Below, one piece after another: positions 1 through 16,083 of a stretch of DNA of 64,000 bases (position 1 is the stretch's first letter; each line of letters begins with the position of its first letter). The position numbers were made by a program, and so were the translations under genes. The DNA is from Chamaecyparis obtusa (lineage: Eukaryota; Streptophyta; Pinopsida; Cupressales; Cupressaceae). The DNA lies in NCBI GenBank assembly GCA_027943335.1, contig BSBK01003560.1, forward strand, positions 124,001 through 188,000. Reading direction: 5' to 3'. The notes under the pieces are model-generated. The model made no database searches. It had not been told where the DNA came from and worked only from the letters and a program-made list of their open reading frames with translations.

Positions 1-138
1 GTGTTGCCCGTGCTTTTGCAATCTTGCCTTTGTTGCATTTGATGTGTCAAGCAATCTATGAAGAGATTGAAATATGTTAGTTCATATAAATATGAAGAGT
101 ATTTAGTACACAATTACATTCTTAACAGTATCACATAC

Positions 139-1567
139 CTTCTTCTGTTCTCTGGTGGTGTATTTCCTCTTTTTAGTTCAATTTTCTCATTCGCATCCAG
201 AATAAGACATTTCCACTCTAAATCAGGAATGCAAGGGAGGCCCTGGCAATGTGGGTTTTTGGTTAATGTACACCTGTACTGGTCCCTAATATACCTCAAA
301 CATATCTTAGCTCTTTGAAGGAGCTTACCCTTCTGAAATGCACGAGGTCCAAAAAAGTTTGTCATACTCTCTACGAGATCATCCTTTAACTTTTCATTTT
401 GGGATTTCCACCTTTTAAGAAAGAAAACAATGTTAGATTAAAAAATGGATGTAATGATAACTATCCTAGCAATGATATGAAATCAAAATAGTGGATTGGG
501 GTTTTAGTTCAGATATGATGTTCCACCTTGTACAGATGGTGGGCCCGAATATCCGCAAACACTCATCATTAATTTTACTATAGAAAACATCACTCCCTGC
601 AAAATAATCATGGGATCATTAGTCGAAGGATATAATAGTATAAAATAAGAACACAATAGATGTAAGCTTCTCATATTGAATGCAAGGTGTAATTAACATA
701 CGATTGTATAGTAAAAGAAAGGTCTAATCTTTAAAGTACTTGGAAGTTTTGCTATTTTCAAGGGAACTCCTTCTTCTTCACTCACAAGAAATATGCAATC
801 TTTCACCATTCCCGTACTAGCAATACTAGTACATCCAGGAAAATCACCATCAAGTGTTGCATCCCTTGTTGCATAAATTGAATCCATTACGAAATGGCCC
901 TAAGAAAGAACACTTCAAGGGAAATAAACATATATATAATGATAGAGAAAATAAAATCTATGTGCAAGTAGGTGGTACCATGGCGTCTGCGGCCATGTTA
1001 TGCATTGTCGACATTGCAGGACGCAGTACATCTAAGCCTGCCATTGTATGAGGCAGCAATAGTAAATGATCATTGACAGGTGCTAAAGAATAAGATTGTT
1101 AGAGCATAATAAAACTAGTGATTAGCATGGACAATATTGTTAGAGAGTAAAAAAAATATAGTCCAACATGCGATCTACTTGAACCAACTGCAGTACCCTC
1201 ATCATGGCCATGAGGATCAAAATTATGCAAAAAAATTTGTAAAAGCAACACATCCGCTTATTTTTTAATGACATAAAAGATGACTATAACATAAAAACTA
1301 TTATTGAACTTTTGTTATAATTAAAAATTACATTAATACTTACTTGGTAATTTTGAGATAGGTGCATCAGTTTAGTTGCCCTCTTTTGTGACTCAAGAGT
1401 CGGAGGGAATATAGATGCCAATTCAGCCAATCTATTTCCAATTTTGTGGAGGCATTTTTTAATTGCAGAGGTCGGCTCATCACAAGCACCCAAATCAACA
1501 ACTAGGTCCTTGTCAAATGACTCCTCTTCAAGGACTGAGGACTCCTTTCCCTTTCTCTGCTGACCAC
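139..1567 (-). CDS. Exons of second CACTA gene (TNPA/Transposase_24-like), partial
   Basis: Several minus-strand coding islands look like exons of one gene running off the left edge. The island at 1567-1344 has an AG acceptor and a GTAAGT donor; it encodes an acidic start and a Lys/Leu-rich helical end (LASIFPPTLESQKRATKL). Others lie near 1220-1160, 1085-950, 887-720 and 600-490. The last, about 415-139, ends at a GTATGT donor and encodes WKSQNEKLKDDLVESM, then an Arg/Lys-rich stretch with the motif EWKCLILDANEKIELKRG. The last motif resembles the W-x-x-L...N-x-x-R block of plant Transposase_24 proteins, which accompany TNP2 in CACTA elements. Assignment is tentative: exon joins are not proven, and there is no catalytic motif to anchor it. 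Confidence 0.4.
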
Positions 1568-1895
1568 CTATTTGTGACAACAATATTACTAACACTATTA
1601 GAATTAATCTGAAATAGTGATGAAAAGAATATAATAAAAAACTTTATTTAACATTTTGCTTCTATCTAATTTGTAGTTCAATAACAAAGAGGTTTACCTG
1701 CTGGAAAGAAGTGCATGCATGATCATCATTGTCCCCACTAGGTGGTTGCTCCATATTGTGGTCCTGTGTTATTATTTAAAGTTAACCAATAATTAGAAAG
1801 GACTACATTAATAAATTTCATTAGAAGATGATGATGGAGATGAGGTGGATGGTGAGGAGACTCTCTAAATGTGGTTGGCAAAAAAACTCAATTAT

Positions 1896-2786
1896 TTAAT
1901 GGTACACAGTATGTGCCTGCACCCTAATGATAGTGACATCATTTGTATCTATGCGATTCAAATTGTAATCAATAAGCAGCTCTTCCCCTGCACTTATTGA
2001 TTTTATCATACATACAAATACATGATTTCCCTCGCGCGCATCAAATATGCAATTGGGTTGCTTAATAGTTGACAAAGGTCGCGTGCTATTTATAAAACCT
2101 ACAATATTCCCTGATGCTTTTGGCTTTCCATCAATGTATATAGCCACTCTTTTACTTTGCTCATTGTCTTTTTGTTGAATATAATTTTCTGAGAGTGCAT
2201 ACCTACGCATACTTTTTTTATATTGAACAATTCACATCCAACTTTTGTAATCGTAACAAGTTCCAACATACTCCATCAATTCAACAACTTTGTTGTAAGA
2301 TACTTTTATGCCATCCATGGAAAATAGGCCCAAACCATGTATTGACGATGGTGCAATACGATGTATCTTGCCTTTAACACTAAAATCAGTGTTTATTAGA
2401 GGAAGTTCCTTAGGGACCCATTGTTTCTGTAGATTTTGGTACCTAGAGGGCACCTCGATGTCATCTTTTCTCTCATCATCATAAGAACATGACCCCCCTT
2501 GATCAAGGAAATTTTTCATGCGTCTATTGAATTTCCTTCTAGTCTTTTGACCTCTAGTTGATCTTCCTAATTCAGACATACTAAATGACTCACTTTCTTC
2601 GCTCAAGGAAGACACATCCAACAAATACCTATTTGCTGCTACTTGCACTCCATCAAATGAGAGAGATAGAAAGTAATGCGAGATATTTTGCAAATTGTGA
2701 AATACATTAATCTCTATAGGGTGTATTGACTTATACCTGTCGATCCATGAGACTGTGTGGGATGCTCGTGAAAGGAGTCTAGGTAC
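1896..2786 (-). pseudogene. SET-domain protein gene carried in the CACTA element, one in-frame stop
   Basis: Two exons are visible. Exon 2786-2737 has an AG acceptor and a GTATAA donor and joins in frame to an exon starting at 2638. The second encodes a Ser/Glu-rich then basic region (TRGQKTRRKFNRRMK) and a SET domain: SSIHGLGLFS at the start, VVELMEYVGTCY, then RRYALSENYIQ, GNIVGFINS, QPNC and GEELLIDYN. In SET lysine methyltransferases these blocks form the SAM-binding and catalytic core, with the Tyr of the E-x-x-x-D-Y block in the active site. A UGA at 2234-2232 splits the domain after KSWM, and the same frame resumes directly (IVQYKKSM), so the lesion is a single nonsense codon. No post-SET cysteine cluster is seen. 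The gene shares strand with, and lies between, the two transposase genes. The substrate is unknown. Confidence 0.7.
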
Positions 2787-3027
2787 CTACATATGTAATT
2801 CAATTATCTAATGTTAGCTAAAAAACTCATGATACATATACTCAAAACCACATATTAAGTACATTAAAAACCATAAGCATCCCATAGTAAGTACATCACA
2901 AATTAATTAGATTAAGCATTGATTGCATAACTGCACATTTCTATCAAGAAATGAATATTAAATAGATTAAGCAGTGATCATGTAACTGTACATTTCATTC
3001 ATGTCATTCATCTTCTTCTTCATCCAA

Positions 3028-7379
<4,352 letters not shown>

Positions 7380-8279
7380 GATGCTTCTTCACTTAGATTA
7401 TCTATAACCTAATTATATATAGAAATTGAAAAATTAGTTATGAAATGATGTTGTAGTATAGTATACCAAATTCAAACACTTATATTATTGTAGTCTTCCA
7501 CCTCAAACTCTTTCCTATTGTGGCAAGAAAGAAAGATATTCAAATAATATAGTAGTTTGTAAATCAAAATAAAATGGAGGCAAGTTGTTGATTGAGGGTG
7601 CAAGGAACAACACCCATCAGTACTTTTATCGAATTGTAAATTTTAATTTTGAACCATTCTATAAATATAGAACATGGATGTAATCTCAGAAAATAACAAA
7701 ATGTAGACACGACAGATTACTTATTTTGTTATTCTACATTACTTACTATTTGAGTGCACGTTCCACCTGCAACTTGATCAAGTCTTGTTTGATGCTTCAA
7801 TTTTGTGTTCACTGTCCTGTAGAAGTACACAATTTTGTATTTGCCCAATATGTTATTCAAAAAACAACAATAGAATAAAATACTTGTTGAGAAAGATCAT
7901 TATAGGAGTATAAAAAACTCGAGATTTAAGGTAACACAACATTATAAGACTCTTACATTCAACCTTCAACTCATGTACCTAATAAATAGGAGAAAAAATA
8001 CATGAAATTGAAAAATTTAACTAATGAATTGTGTTTTTCTTCTCATCTTAATCGTCCAAATTTATATGAGATTCTAAAGAAGGCCTCACTCTTAATCAGC
8101 CAAATCTTCCTTGTACCACACAAAAAAATTGTGTGATAACTATGTCTACTCCAACCTTAATTGTTTAAGAATTCATCATATCAGATAAAGTATGTTTAAG
8201 AATTGTTGGGACTGGTCCTTTGGCGTGTATTAAATAGAATACAATTTTCAGCATATTATTATCACTCTATTTCTTTGTT
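7380..8279. other. CACTA 5' non-coding region, no gene seen
   Basis: AT-rich sequence upstream of the transposase start codon. I see no coding domain. It is probably leader or first-intron sequence of the transposase transcript. Confidence 0.5.
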
Positions 8280-8483
8280 GTAAACATGTCATTGGTTCAG
8301 TTTTGTAAAAAAAAATTGTGTTAGATGCATTTAAAATTATCTTCATTATCTTTCGATTATCTAAATGCTTCTTTATTTGTCAACCAATTAATACATGCTA
8401 CTATATAAAGAAGACAATCAGAAGACAATGAAGATTTGTTTGACAAAAATGAATACACTAAACTGAACCAATGACATGTTTAC
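8280..8483. mobile_element. Foldback MITE-like element
   Basis: The bases at 8280-8303 (GTAAACATGTCATTGGTTCA...) and 8460-8483 are exact reverse complements over 24 bases. Pairing continues imperfectly toward the centre: the ATCTTCATT and TCTTTCGATTAT blocks on the left match AATGAAGAT and ACAATCAGAAGA on the right, and GCTTCTTTAT pairs with ATAAAGAAG. The whole 204 bases can form one long imperfect stem, as in small non-autonomous DNA transposons. No clear target duplication is seen and the superfamily is unknown. Confidence 0.65.
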
Positions 8484-8692
8484 AAAAATTATCATAACTC
8501 GCAAGCAAAACTAAAATAATGGCATGTTTATAACTCATTAAGAGTGAGGAATAGCTTGTGCAAGGGTGAGTAGTTTTGATCATTTTGGTCGTGACTGTTC
8601 CTCTACATAGTCAGGAAATGTAACTGTCTAATGATTATATGTAATGTTGAATGGATTAAATGTTTTATTCTTGGTAGAAGTGAATGGAAGGA

Positions 8693-10510
8693 ATAGTGTT
8701 GGTGTTAGGTTTCATTTATTATTGAATTCAATGGTTTCCAAGATGTGTTGAGGAGTTTTCTCCTTGTTTAATGTTAACTGTTCCTGCACAATCCACTCAT
8801 ACAAAAATGAAATGCTATGTGGAAGGGATGGTTGATAGTGTTCCTTGAGGGAAGGGGGATTTTGAAAGACTTGTTATCATTGTATTGTGTATTTCCAATA
8901 TGTTTGGATGTAGGGTAGACCGGGAGAATGAAGGATCACTCACTGATTGCATGATAACCCAGTTTTGAAGGGTCACTAGAAGAGGGGAATGAAGGATCAC
9001 TCACTGATTGCATGATAACCCCACCAAGCATTCTTTCCTTTAATTTTTCACAATATCTCAAAGTATGATCATTATTCTTTACTTTCTTCTATATGCTATT
9101 CTTTCTATGGTTTTGTTATCTCAGAAATATATCAAAAACATTGCAAATGTGCATATAAAAGTAAAATATTATCCTTCAATTATTCCATGTTGAAGCATTT
9201 CCTCTTTGGAGTATTCTCTTCGTTTGTACAATATCTGTCAAAAATGGTTCCCATATTTCTTCAAGATCTATTTTAATCTTTATATTGCAATTTTGATTAG
9301 ATTTGACCTATAGTTGATTTCATTAGTATTTTATAACATATACTCCCAATGTGAAATGTGGAGAGAAAGAAAGAGACACACTAGGTATGAATTACACGAT
9401 ATACTCATCATCACTTAGCACTTAAATAATAAATTATGGACAGGGAACAACCCCCTAACCTCTTGATGTTTGTTTCATGTTGGCCTCTTATTATATGCAA
9501 AGGTAGGCCTGTCTTAATTAGGCTAACAACCATAGTGTAGGGTCACTAGTTGAGGGGATAGTCAAGGTCCGGATGTTGATAGTAATTTGTTGAGGAAAGG
9601 GGGATTGTAAAAGACTTGTTATCATTGTATTATGTATTTCCAATATGTTTGGATGCAGGGCAGCCCAGGAGAATGAAGGATCACTCACTGATTGCATGAT
9701 AACCTAGTTTTGAAGGGTCACTGGTTGAGGGGACAGTCAAGGTTTGGATGTTGATAGTGTTCCTTGAGGGAAGGGGGACTGTGAAAGGCTTGTTATCATT
9801 GTATTGTGTATTTCCAATATGTTTGGATGCAGGGCAGACCAGGAGAATGAAGGATCACTCACTGATTGCATGATAACCTAGTTTTGAAGTGTCACTAGAA
9901 GAGGGGGGAATGAAGGATCACTCACTGATTGCATGATAACCCCACCAAGCATTCTTTCCTTTAAGTTTCCACAATATCTCAAAATATGATCATTATTATT
10001 TACTTTCTTCTATATGCTATTCTTTCTATGGTTTTGTTATCTCAGAAATATATAAAAAACATTGCAAATGTGCATATAAAAGTAAAATATTGTCCTTCAA
10101 TTGTTCCACATTGAAGCATTTCCTCTTGGGAGTATTCTCTTCATTTGTACAATATCTGTCAAAAATGGTTCCCATATTTCCTATAACTATGAAAGGAATA
10201 GTGTTGGTGTTAGGTTTCATTTATTATTGAATTCAATGGTTTCCAAGATGTGTTGAGGAGTTTGCTCCTTGTTTAATGTTAATTGTTTCTACACAATCCA
10301 CTCATAAAACAGTGAAATGCTATGTGGAAGGGATGGTTGATAGTGTTCCTTGGGGGAAGGGGGATTGTGAAAGACTTTTTTATCATTGTATTGTGTATTT
10401 CCAATATGTTTGGATGCAGGGTAGACCAGGAGAATGAAGGATCACTCACTGATTGCATGATAACCTGGTTTTGAAGGGTCACTGGTTGAGGGGACAGTCA
10501 AGGTCCAGAT
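8693..10510. repeat. Nested tandem and segmental duplications in CACTA 5' region
   Basis: A unit of about 175 bases (GGTCACTGGTTGAGGGGACA ... TTTCCAATATGTTTGGATGC ... GATCACTCACTGATTGCATG) occurs at about 8820-9020, 9540-9715, 9716-9940 and 10320-10510. A second block (CCACCAAGCATTCTTTCCTT to TGGTTCCCATATTTC) occurs at 9022-9260 and 9942-10182. A third (GAATAGTGTTGGTGTTAGGT to CTTGTTTAATGTTA) occurs at 8693-8775 and 10197-10280, offset about 1504. The short motif GAATGAAGGATCACTCACTG is also repeated within units. Arrays of this kind near CACTA ends often bind the accessory transposase protein; that role is inferred here. Confidence 0.85.
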
Positions 10511-10827
10511 GATTGGGCCATTGGAGGACCCTAGTTCCTTATATTAATTGCTATTCAAATTGGATGCATGGATTTCTTGTGAATTATTAGCTATTATGTA
10601 TCCTACAACTAGATTCGTAAATCTGCATATACTTCTCTAGGGTTGTAAGCCACTTAGGGATCAAAATAGAGAAACTAAATAAAAATCGTTCTTTGTTCTA
10701 TTTCCTTTTAACAAAGTCTTAACTATCAATTATACAATACATTTGATGCCCTAAGCTATCAATACAAATGGTGCCTAGCTAGAAGCTCATGGGCTATCCA
10801 TTTGATAACCACAGTTAACATTTCAAA

Positions 10828-11094
10828 AAAATGGATATCTTTGAGCACAAGCACCAATAACATCAAATAATGGAGTTAAAGCATGGGCTAGGGCACGACA
10901 CCAGTAGAATGTGATCATTTCAGTGACAACAATATACAATGGCGTCATTAAACACATATGCCAGTAATATCAACAAACGTGAATCCAAACATTTGAATAC
11001 AATGAATCGATATCCTTAAGCACAAGCACCAATAACATCAAATAATAGAGATAAAGCACTGGCTAGAGCACGACACCAGTAGAATGCAGTCATT
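10828..11094. repeat. Two-copy subterminal tandem repeat of the CACTA element
   Basis: A block of roughly 90 bases starting GAGCACAAGCACCAATAACA and including CACGACACCAGTAGAATG occurs at about 10834-10925 and again at about 11013-11105, offset 179 bases. It lies within 600 bases of the CACTA terminus, where subterminal repeats are expected. Confidence 0.8.
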
Positions 11095-11389
11095 TCAGAG
11101 AGCAACTCCCTCAACAATAAAATGAAATGCATTCGAATATGATGCTAGAGGTTCGAAAGATGAAGAAATCACATACCTTCTCTCGCGCTCAGTTGTCGCT
11201 CCTTTTCTCCCACTCTCCAGTCGAAATAAAAATGATGAGGCTGTTTCACTTTTTTTTTTTAATGTATACCCCGAATCTGTTGAAGTTCTGATGGTCAATT
11301 AAACACCCATCGGAATACCGACATCATCGGGGCCTATTACAAAAAAAAACACCAAATTCGTAAGAAAAAGTTACCCGTCAGAAACTTCT

Positions 11390-11418
11390 GTCGAAATTTG
11401 GCCCCAAATGTAGTAGTG
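11390..11418 (-). repeat. CACTA terminal inverted repeat (right end)
   Basis: Minus-strand sequence from 11418 starts CACTACTACATTTGGGGCC. It is followed within 130 bases by GC-richer motifs (CGACAGAAG, TTCTGACGGG, CCGATGATG) typical of CACTA subterminal DNA. The partner TIR is off the window, so pairing cannot be tested. Confidence 0.6.
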
Positions 11419-13681
11419 ATAAATACCTAGATCTATCTTATGTGTGATATAGTAAATCCTAGTATAAAAATACAATTAATGTGTGATTGAATGCATATGA
11501 ATAAACATAGATCTGAAATGTAAATGTATAGATTTGAAGAAAAAAATTATATATCTAAAGATAAAAAGAAACCATATCTAATCCTACAAGAAAGAGTACA
11601 ACTCAATCATCGATCAGTGATCTCTTGGCCATCATCATAATCGATTTATATCTCCATGATGTCGAAATGATGTTTGCATGCTTGAAAATGGATATAAATG
11701 CTTGGTAGAAGTTTTTGCAGCCTTGATTCACAATTCCTCAATTCATGGGATGTCTTTAAATTGGGAATTCAACCTTAAAATTGATTTCATCATGCCAAAA
11801 TGAAGTGTGAGGGTTCCTTTTATAAAAAATCAGTTGATAGAATTGAGCGGGCCATCACAAATTTGAATCCCCTGCAAATGCCTCGAGACATGAACCCATT
11901 TCAAATATAGGCTCAAACCCTAGGAGATATTTTGCCAATGCCAACATGTTCCAAGGACATGTTTCCAATAGTGACATGTTATGCCCTAAACAGACCAAAA
12001 TTTGGTGTATGGGTCCCAGATATTGAGGGGATGCATGAATCAAACATACAACTTATTGCAATATTGAGATAGTACACCAAGGCTACAAAATGTCAAATAC
12101 GGCCTACGAGGTGAAGTGAATTATTTGATTCAAGGGAAATTAGATTAGCACACTTAGCAATAAGGGCCTACCTTAATTTTGAGAAATTTTAAAGAGATTA
12201 GAGGACCCATATTCAATTTAGGTGTGCATTAAGTGCTATCATGGAGTTGTATTATGCAATCTATAATGAGAACGCACTAAGGTAGTGTTAGAATGTAAGA
12301 CTGACAATATTCATGATGTTGTCATTAATGGTTGTCATTCATGTCAACATATCTAATGTATAGATTATGGTTCATTTATGATTGGGTTGTTTCGTTGCGT
12401 CACTTGATGTGCCTAATGATATCTTTGGTGTATCGGTAGTTTGTATTGATGTATCAATAGAAGTGTTCACCGAAGTACGTTCTTTAAATGTTTATCCTTA
12501 TCTATGTTGGTGACGGTCCCTTTCAATGTGCAATATATGGAGGAATGATTGTTTGGGTTTGGTCCTATTTTGGAGTGTGCTCATTGTGGCTTGGTCCCAA
12601 TAATTACCTTGTGATGTATTATTCATATTTTTTGGTACTAAAAGTCTCAGAGAAGGTGCAGTATGTTGATGTGCACAAGCCATGTTGTATTAAGTGAGGT
12701 GGTCCACATTTCATTCCTTGCCACCACAAGAATGCTTTGGTGTGACCTATTTCAAATTAGTTTAGGTTGACTTGGTTGCTAACATCTATGTGGTTAAATA
12801 TTGGTTCTCAATTGGAATGCAATCAACACTCAATAAACCATCAACTCAAGAATTTAGCTATAGGAGTTCAATTCAAAAAAAAAACTAAACCCTCAAAGTG
12901 GCTTATTGCTTCCTTGTTGAAGCAAGTTTAATCCTTTTATGATGCTCATTATATTGGCATGAAGGATTAATGACTTGACTAATCCAAAATAGAAGATTCA
13001 AATGTAATGCAAAACTAGAAATGAACTAGAACGCAAGATTAACAATGCTATAATGAAAGCAAACTAGATTAATAATGCAAGATTACACTAGGAAATGAAC
13101 CAAGCTAATAATACAATAGAGCTATGAGAATGTAAAATGAAAGAAAACTAAGAATTAAGAACTCAAAGTAGCAAGATTACTCTAGAATGCAAGAATGAAA
13201 ATTACCAAAATGATCAAGATGGAACCCTTGAGCCAAGGAAGAGCTTCCTTTTGAAGGGATTACCTTAAGAATGGAGGGTGGAGATTAAGAGGCAAAAGAT
13301 GTTAGGTAGAGATGACTGGTGAGAAATATCAACCCATGTGAAGGATTCAAGAATTTTGATTGGCCAAGCTTTCTTGGAGAATAAGACAAAATAGCAAATC
13401 CCCTTATAATTGCCAATCAGTCAAGATTAAGTTGCACAAAGTTCTCTTTTTAATAAGAGTGTTAGGACTTCATATTAAAAGTAAGTTTTGACAATTAAAT
13501 GATTTTTCAAGTTTAGAAATGATTTATGCTTGATTTTTAGGAATAATTTAATTAGGCAAGGGGGATTATCTAGGTTACTTACATAATTGTGTCTAGTAAT
13601 TATGCCTTTAAGTTTTAGAATTTGTTTTGAGGAAATTTTAATCAAGATTAGGGGCTTAGGTTCTACTAGACAAATTTTAGA
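11419..13681. other. Intergenic, no gene recognised
   Basis: Short overlapping open frames only (for example on both strands near 12490-12690), without recognisable domains. I see nothing that can be called a gene. Confidence 0.5.
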
Positions 13682-13698
13682 TGATTACATTTGCCCCT

Positions 13699-13735
13699 CT
13701 TTGAATCGATGTGTGAGAAACACATTGATTCAAAG
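13699..13735. repeat. Perfect-looking hairpin near gypsy LTR edge
   Basis: CTTTGAATCGATGTGT and ACACATTGATTCAAAG flank a GAGAA loop. The 16-base arms pair with one mismatch, which is G-T in RNA. Confidence 0.8.
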
Positions 13736-15377
13736 AATAGATTGAAGCTAGATCAGAGAACAACCTGATGTGAAGCGATGCGACTATTTCTGATGCAAAG
13801 AGAACTAAATCTAAACTTGATTGAGCGAAGATTGATTGAAGATAAAAGATATCATCTTCAGAATTGATTGAGCGAAGACTGATGAGTGAGACTAGAGTAT
13901 CCAACCTAATATGAAGCGATGAGACTAAATATTTTTCAAAGATTTTTGAGATAACTACCTCGACAAGGATTCTAAGGAAGCTAATCACCTGATTGAGAGA
14001 CAATACTAGATTGATAGGAGTCTTGATGAACCTAATATACCCCAGGAATGATGTCAGATTGATATGAGTCCTGATGAACCTGACATGCCCCAAGAGATCA
14101 AATTGATGTCTCTTTGAGTCACCTGATATGAAGCGATGAGATCACTCTTTCAGAGAGATAAAGATAATCTCAACTTGATATGATTCCTGATGAAGATGAG
14201 ATGCCCCAAGCCATGAAGCTTGAATTGATCTACTAATTAGGATTGATTTATAGAAGAATATTTTCTATGTTGTCATGCCCCCTCGGGATCAAAATTGAAA
14301 TGGGTAGAGAGGTTAAAGCCTTATATAAGTAGTCAACATGTTTGGAGATGTTTTGAGGTCTTATTGATTGAATTTGACCAATTTTGATCAATGTTAATAG
14401 TATAAAATCACTTGGATTCGATAAATTTGCATAAGATTTACCTCAGAGGCTTAAGAAATGAAGGCAGGAATGAACATGAATCCATAACGTAAGCAGTCAA
14501 CTATGGTTGACCAAGAAGGGTTGACTTTATAATTTGACTAGGTAAACAATCTCAAATTTTGATTTTGATCTAAAAAATGGATTCAAGACGTCGAAATTAG
14601 CTAAGGGTACAATTTTTGTTGGATTCGAAGCACTTTGCAAGTACTCAATTAAGTCAATAAGGGATAGTTGGAATTGATTGCTTCAACAAAGAGAAATAAA
14701 GGATAGCTCAAAGGAAACCAAAAATACAAAACTACATATAGTCCTAGAATAAAATGCAACTTAAGACACAAGTCAAGTCATTGATCTTGTAGTTGTTCAT
14801 TTATCATCATTTGAATGTTAAGGGACATTGAAGGTCAGTACAACCTTCACTGGTGCAATAGCAACCATGGAGATATGAATACGACTATATTAGATAAGAT
14901 GTAGGAAACACATGTAAGCATTAGGGAATGAGCACCAAGATGACCCGAACATGGTTTCCAATTTGTTTTTGTAAGATTCCACTTGTACCAAGGCACAAAT
15001 TGCTAGGATAGCCATGAGTATTACCTTACATGCTACACACAAGCAACAAACAAGGAGATAATTTCAACCTCACCTAAGTTTCCAACTAAAGAGGGTCAAT
15101 GTATGTGCGATGTTCCAATCGTGATGGAGGCTCTTACTATATACACCTCGTTTATTAGACCATTTAGGATCATTTAAACCATACCACAAGTAGAAATCAA
15201 GGAAAATATGTTATGCCCCCAGTCGTGAGCCTCTAGTCAAGTAGACATTGTTGAGCGACCTTCGAAGACATAATAGGTGAAAATAAATGATAACAAACAA
15301 CAAACAACAAACAACATACAAGAAAATAGTTCAACATATCTCAGTCATTTTTAGTTTTCTAAGTTGTAGTTTTTGCT

Positions 15378-15521
15378 AGGTGTTAAGGAACACCTTTGTG
15401 CTAGTGTCAAAGTGCAAGTGTGCAGTAGATAGTACAAGATCTGATATGTGTTGAGAAACATGACGATGTCTAGATTGGTAGTGTTAAGAAACACTATAGG
15501 ATTGGGGTGTTAAGAAACACC
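15378..15521. repeat. Cluster of four short hairpins with shared stem and loop
   Basis: GGTGTTAAGGAACACC (15379-15394), ATGTGTTGAGAAACAT (15446-15461), AGTGTTAAGAAACACT (15480-15495) and GGTGTTAAGAAACACC (15506-15521) are small inverted repeats built on the stem GTGTT/AACAC with a purine loop AAGA, AAGG or GAGA. Confidence 0.8.
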
Positions 15522-16083
15522 AAGTAGTGTCAATGGTAAATTGTCCTTCAGGAAAGACTGATATACTGACTCAGGTTAAGCTCAAAAGATTGACCAAGTG
15601 ATGAAGTGCTAACAGTTCAGATAAATAGTGTGAGATTTCCCCCAGGCAACATATGAGAACTGAGGACAAGACTAAGACTAATTCCAACCCATGATGGTAC
15701 AAGGAAGATAGAAAATAGAAATGAGATGAGAGCATGAGATCTCAACCATGCAATGATAGATGGAGTGTTGATTACAAGTGACGCTTATTTTCCAGGTTTT
15801 CAACACTTGGGAGTATTTTTATTTTTGCTACCAAGGCGCCTATTTTCAAGTTTTCACCAAGGCTCTTTTTCTAATTTTTTGTGTTCGTTTTCATTTTTTC
15901 ATTTATTTGTATTTTTTTATATCTTGATTTTGTTGGGATACATCAAGGTGTCTGTTTCCATTTTTTCACTAGGATGATCATTTTTTAGGACATTATTTGC
16001 TTTTTTAAGGATTTTTTCAAGACTTTATATGATTTTTAGAAAAAAATTCAAGATCATAAATTGTTGTACAAGATGTAGAATGT

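Larger units (their letters stand above)
13682..16083 (-). mobile_element. 3' non-coding and probable LTR of a decayed Ty3/gypsy element
   Basis: This follows directly after the stop codon of the gypsy integrase remnant at 16084. The lower-coordinate limit reads, on the minus strand, GAGGGGCAAATGTAATCA, a plausible LTR end in CA. A TATA-like box on the minus strand (ACTTATATAAGGC near 14320) would suit an LTR promoter. The interval has repeated blocks: CTGATATGAAGCGATGAGA at about 13765, 13905 and 14125, and GATATGAGTCCTGATGAACC-like blocks at about 14010, 14060 and 14175. No second LTR was found, so the LTR start is not defined. Confidence 0.45.

Noticed and set aside
12488..12697. Overlapping open frames on both strands
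   Set aside because: Short, no domain, no splice or repeat support.
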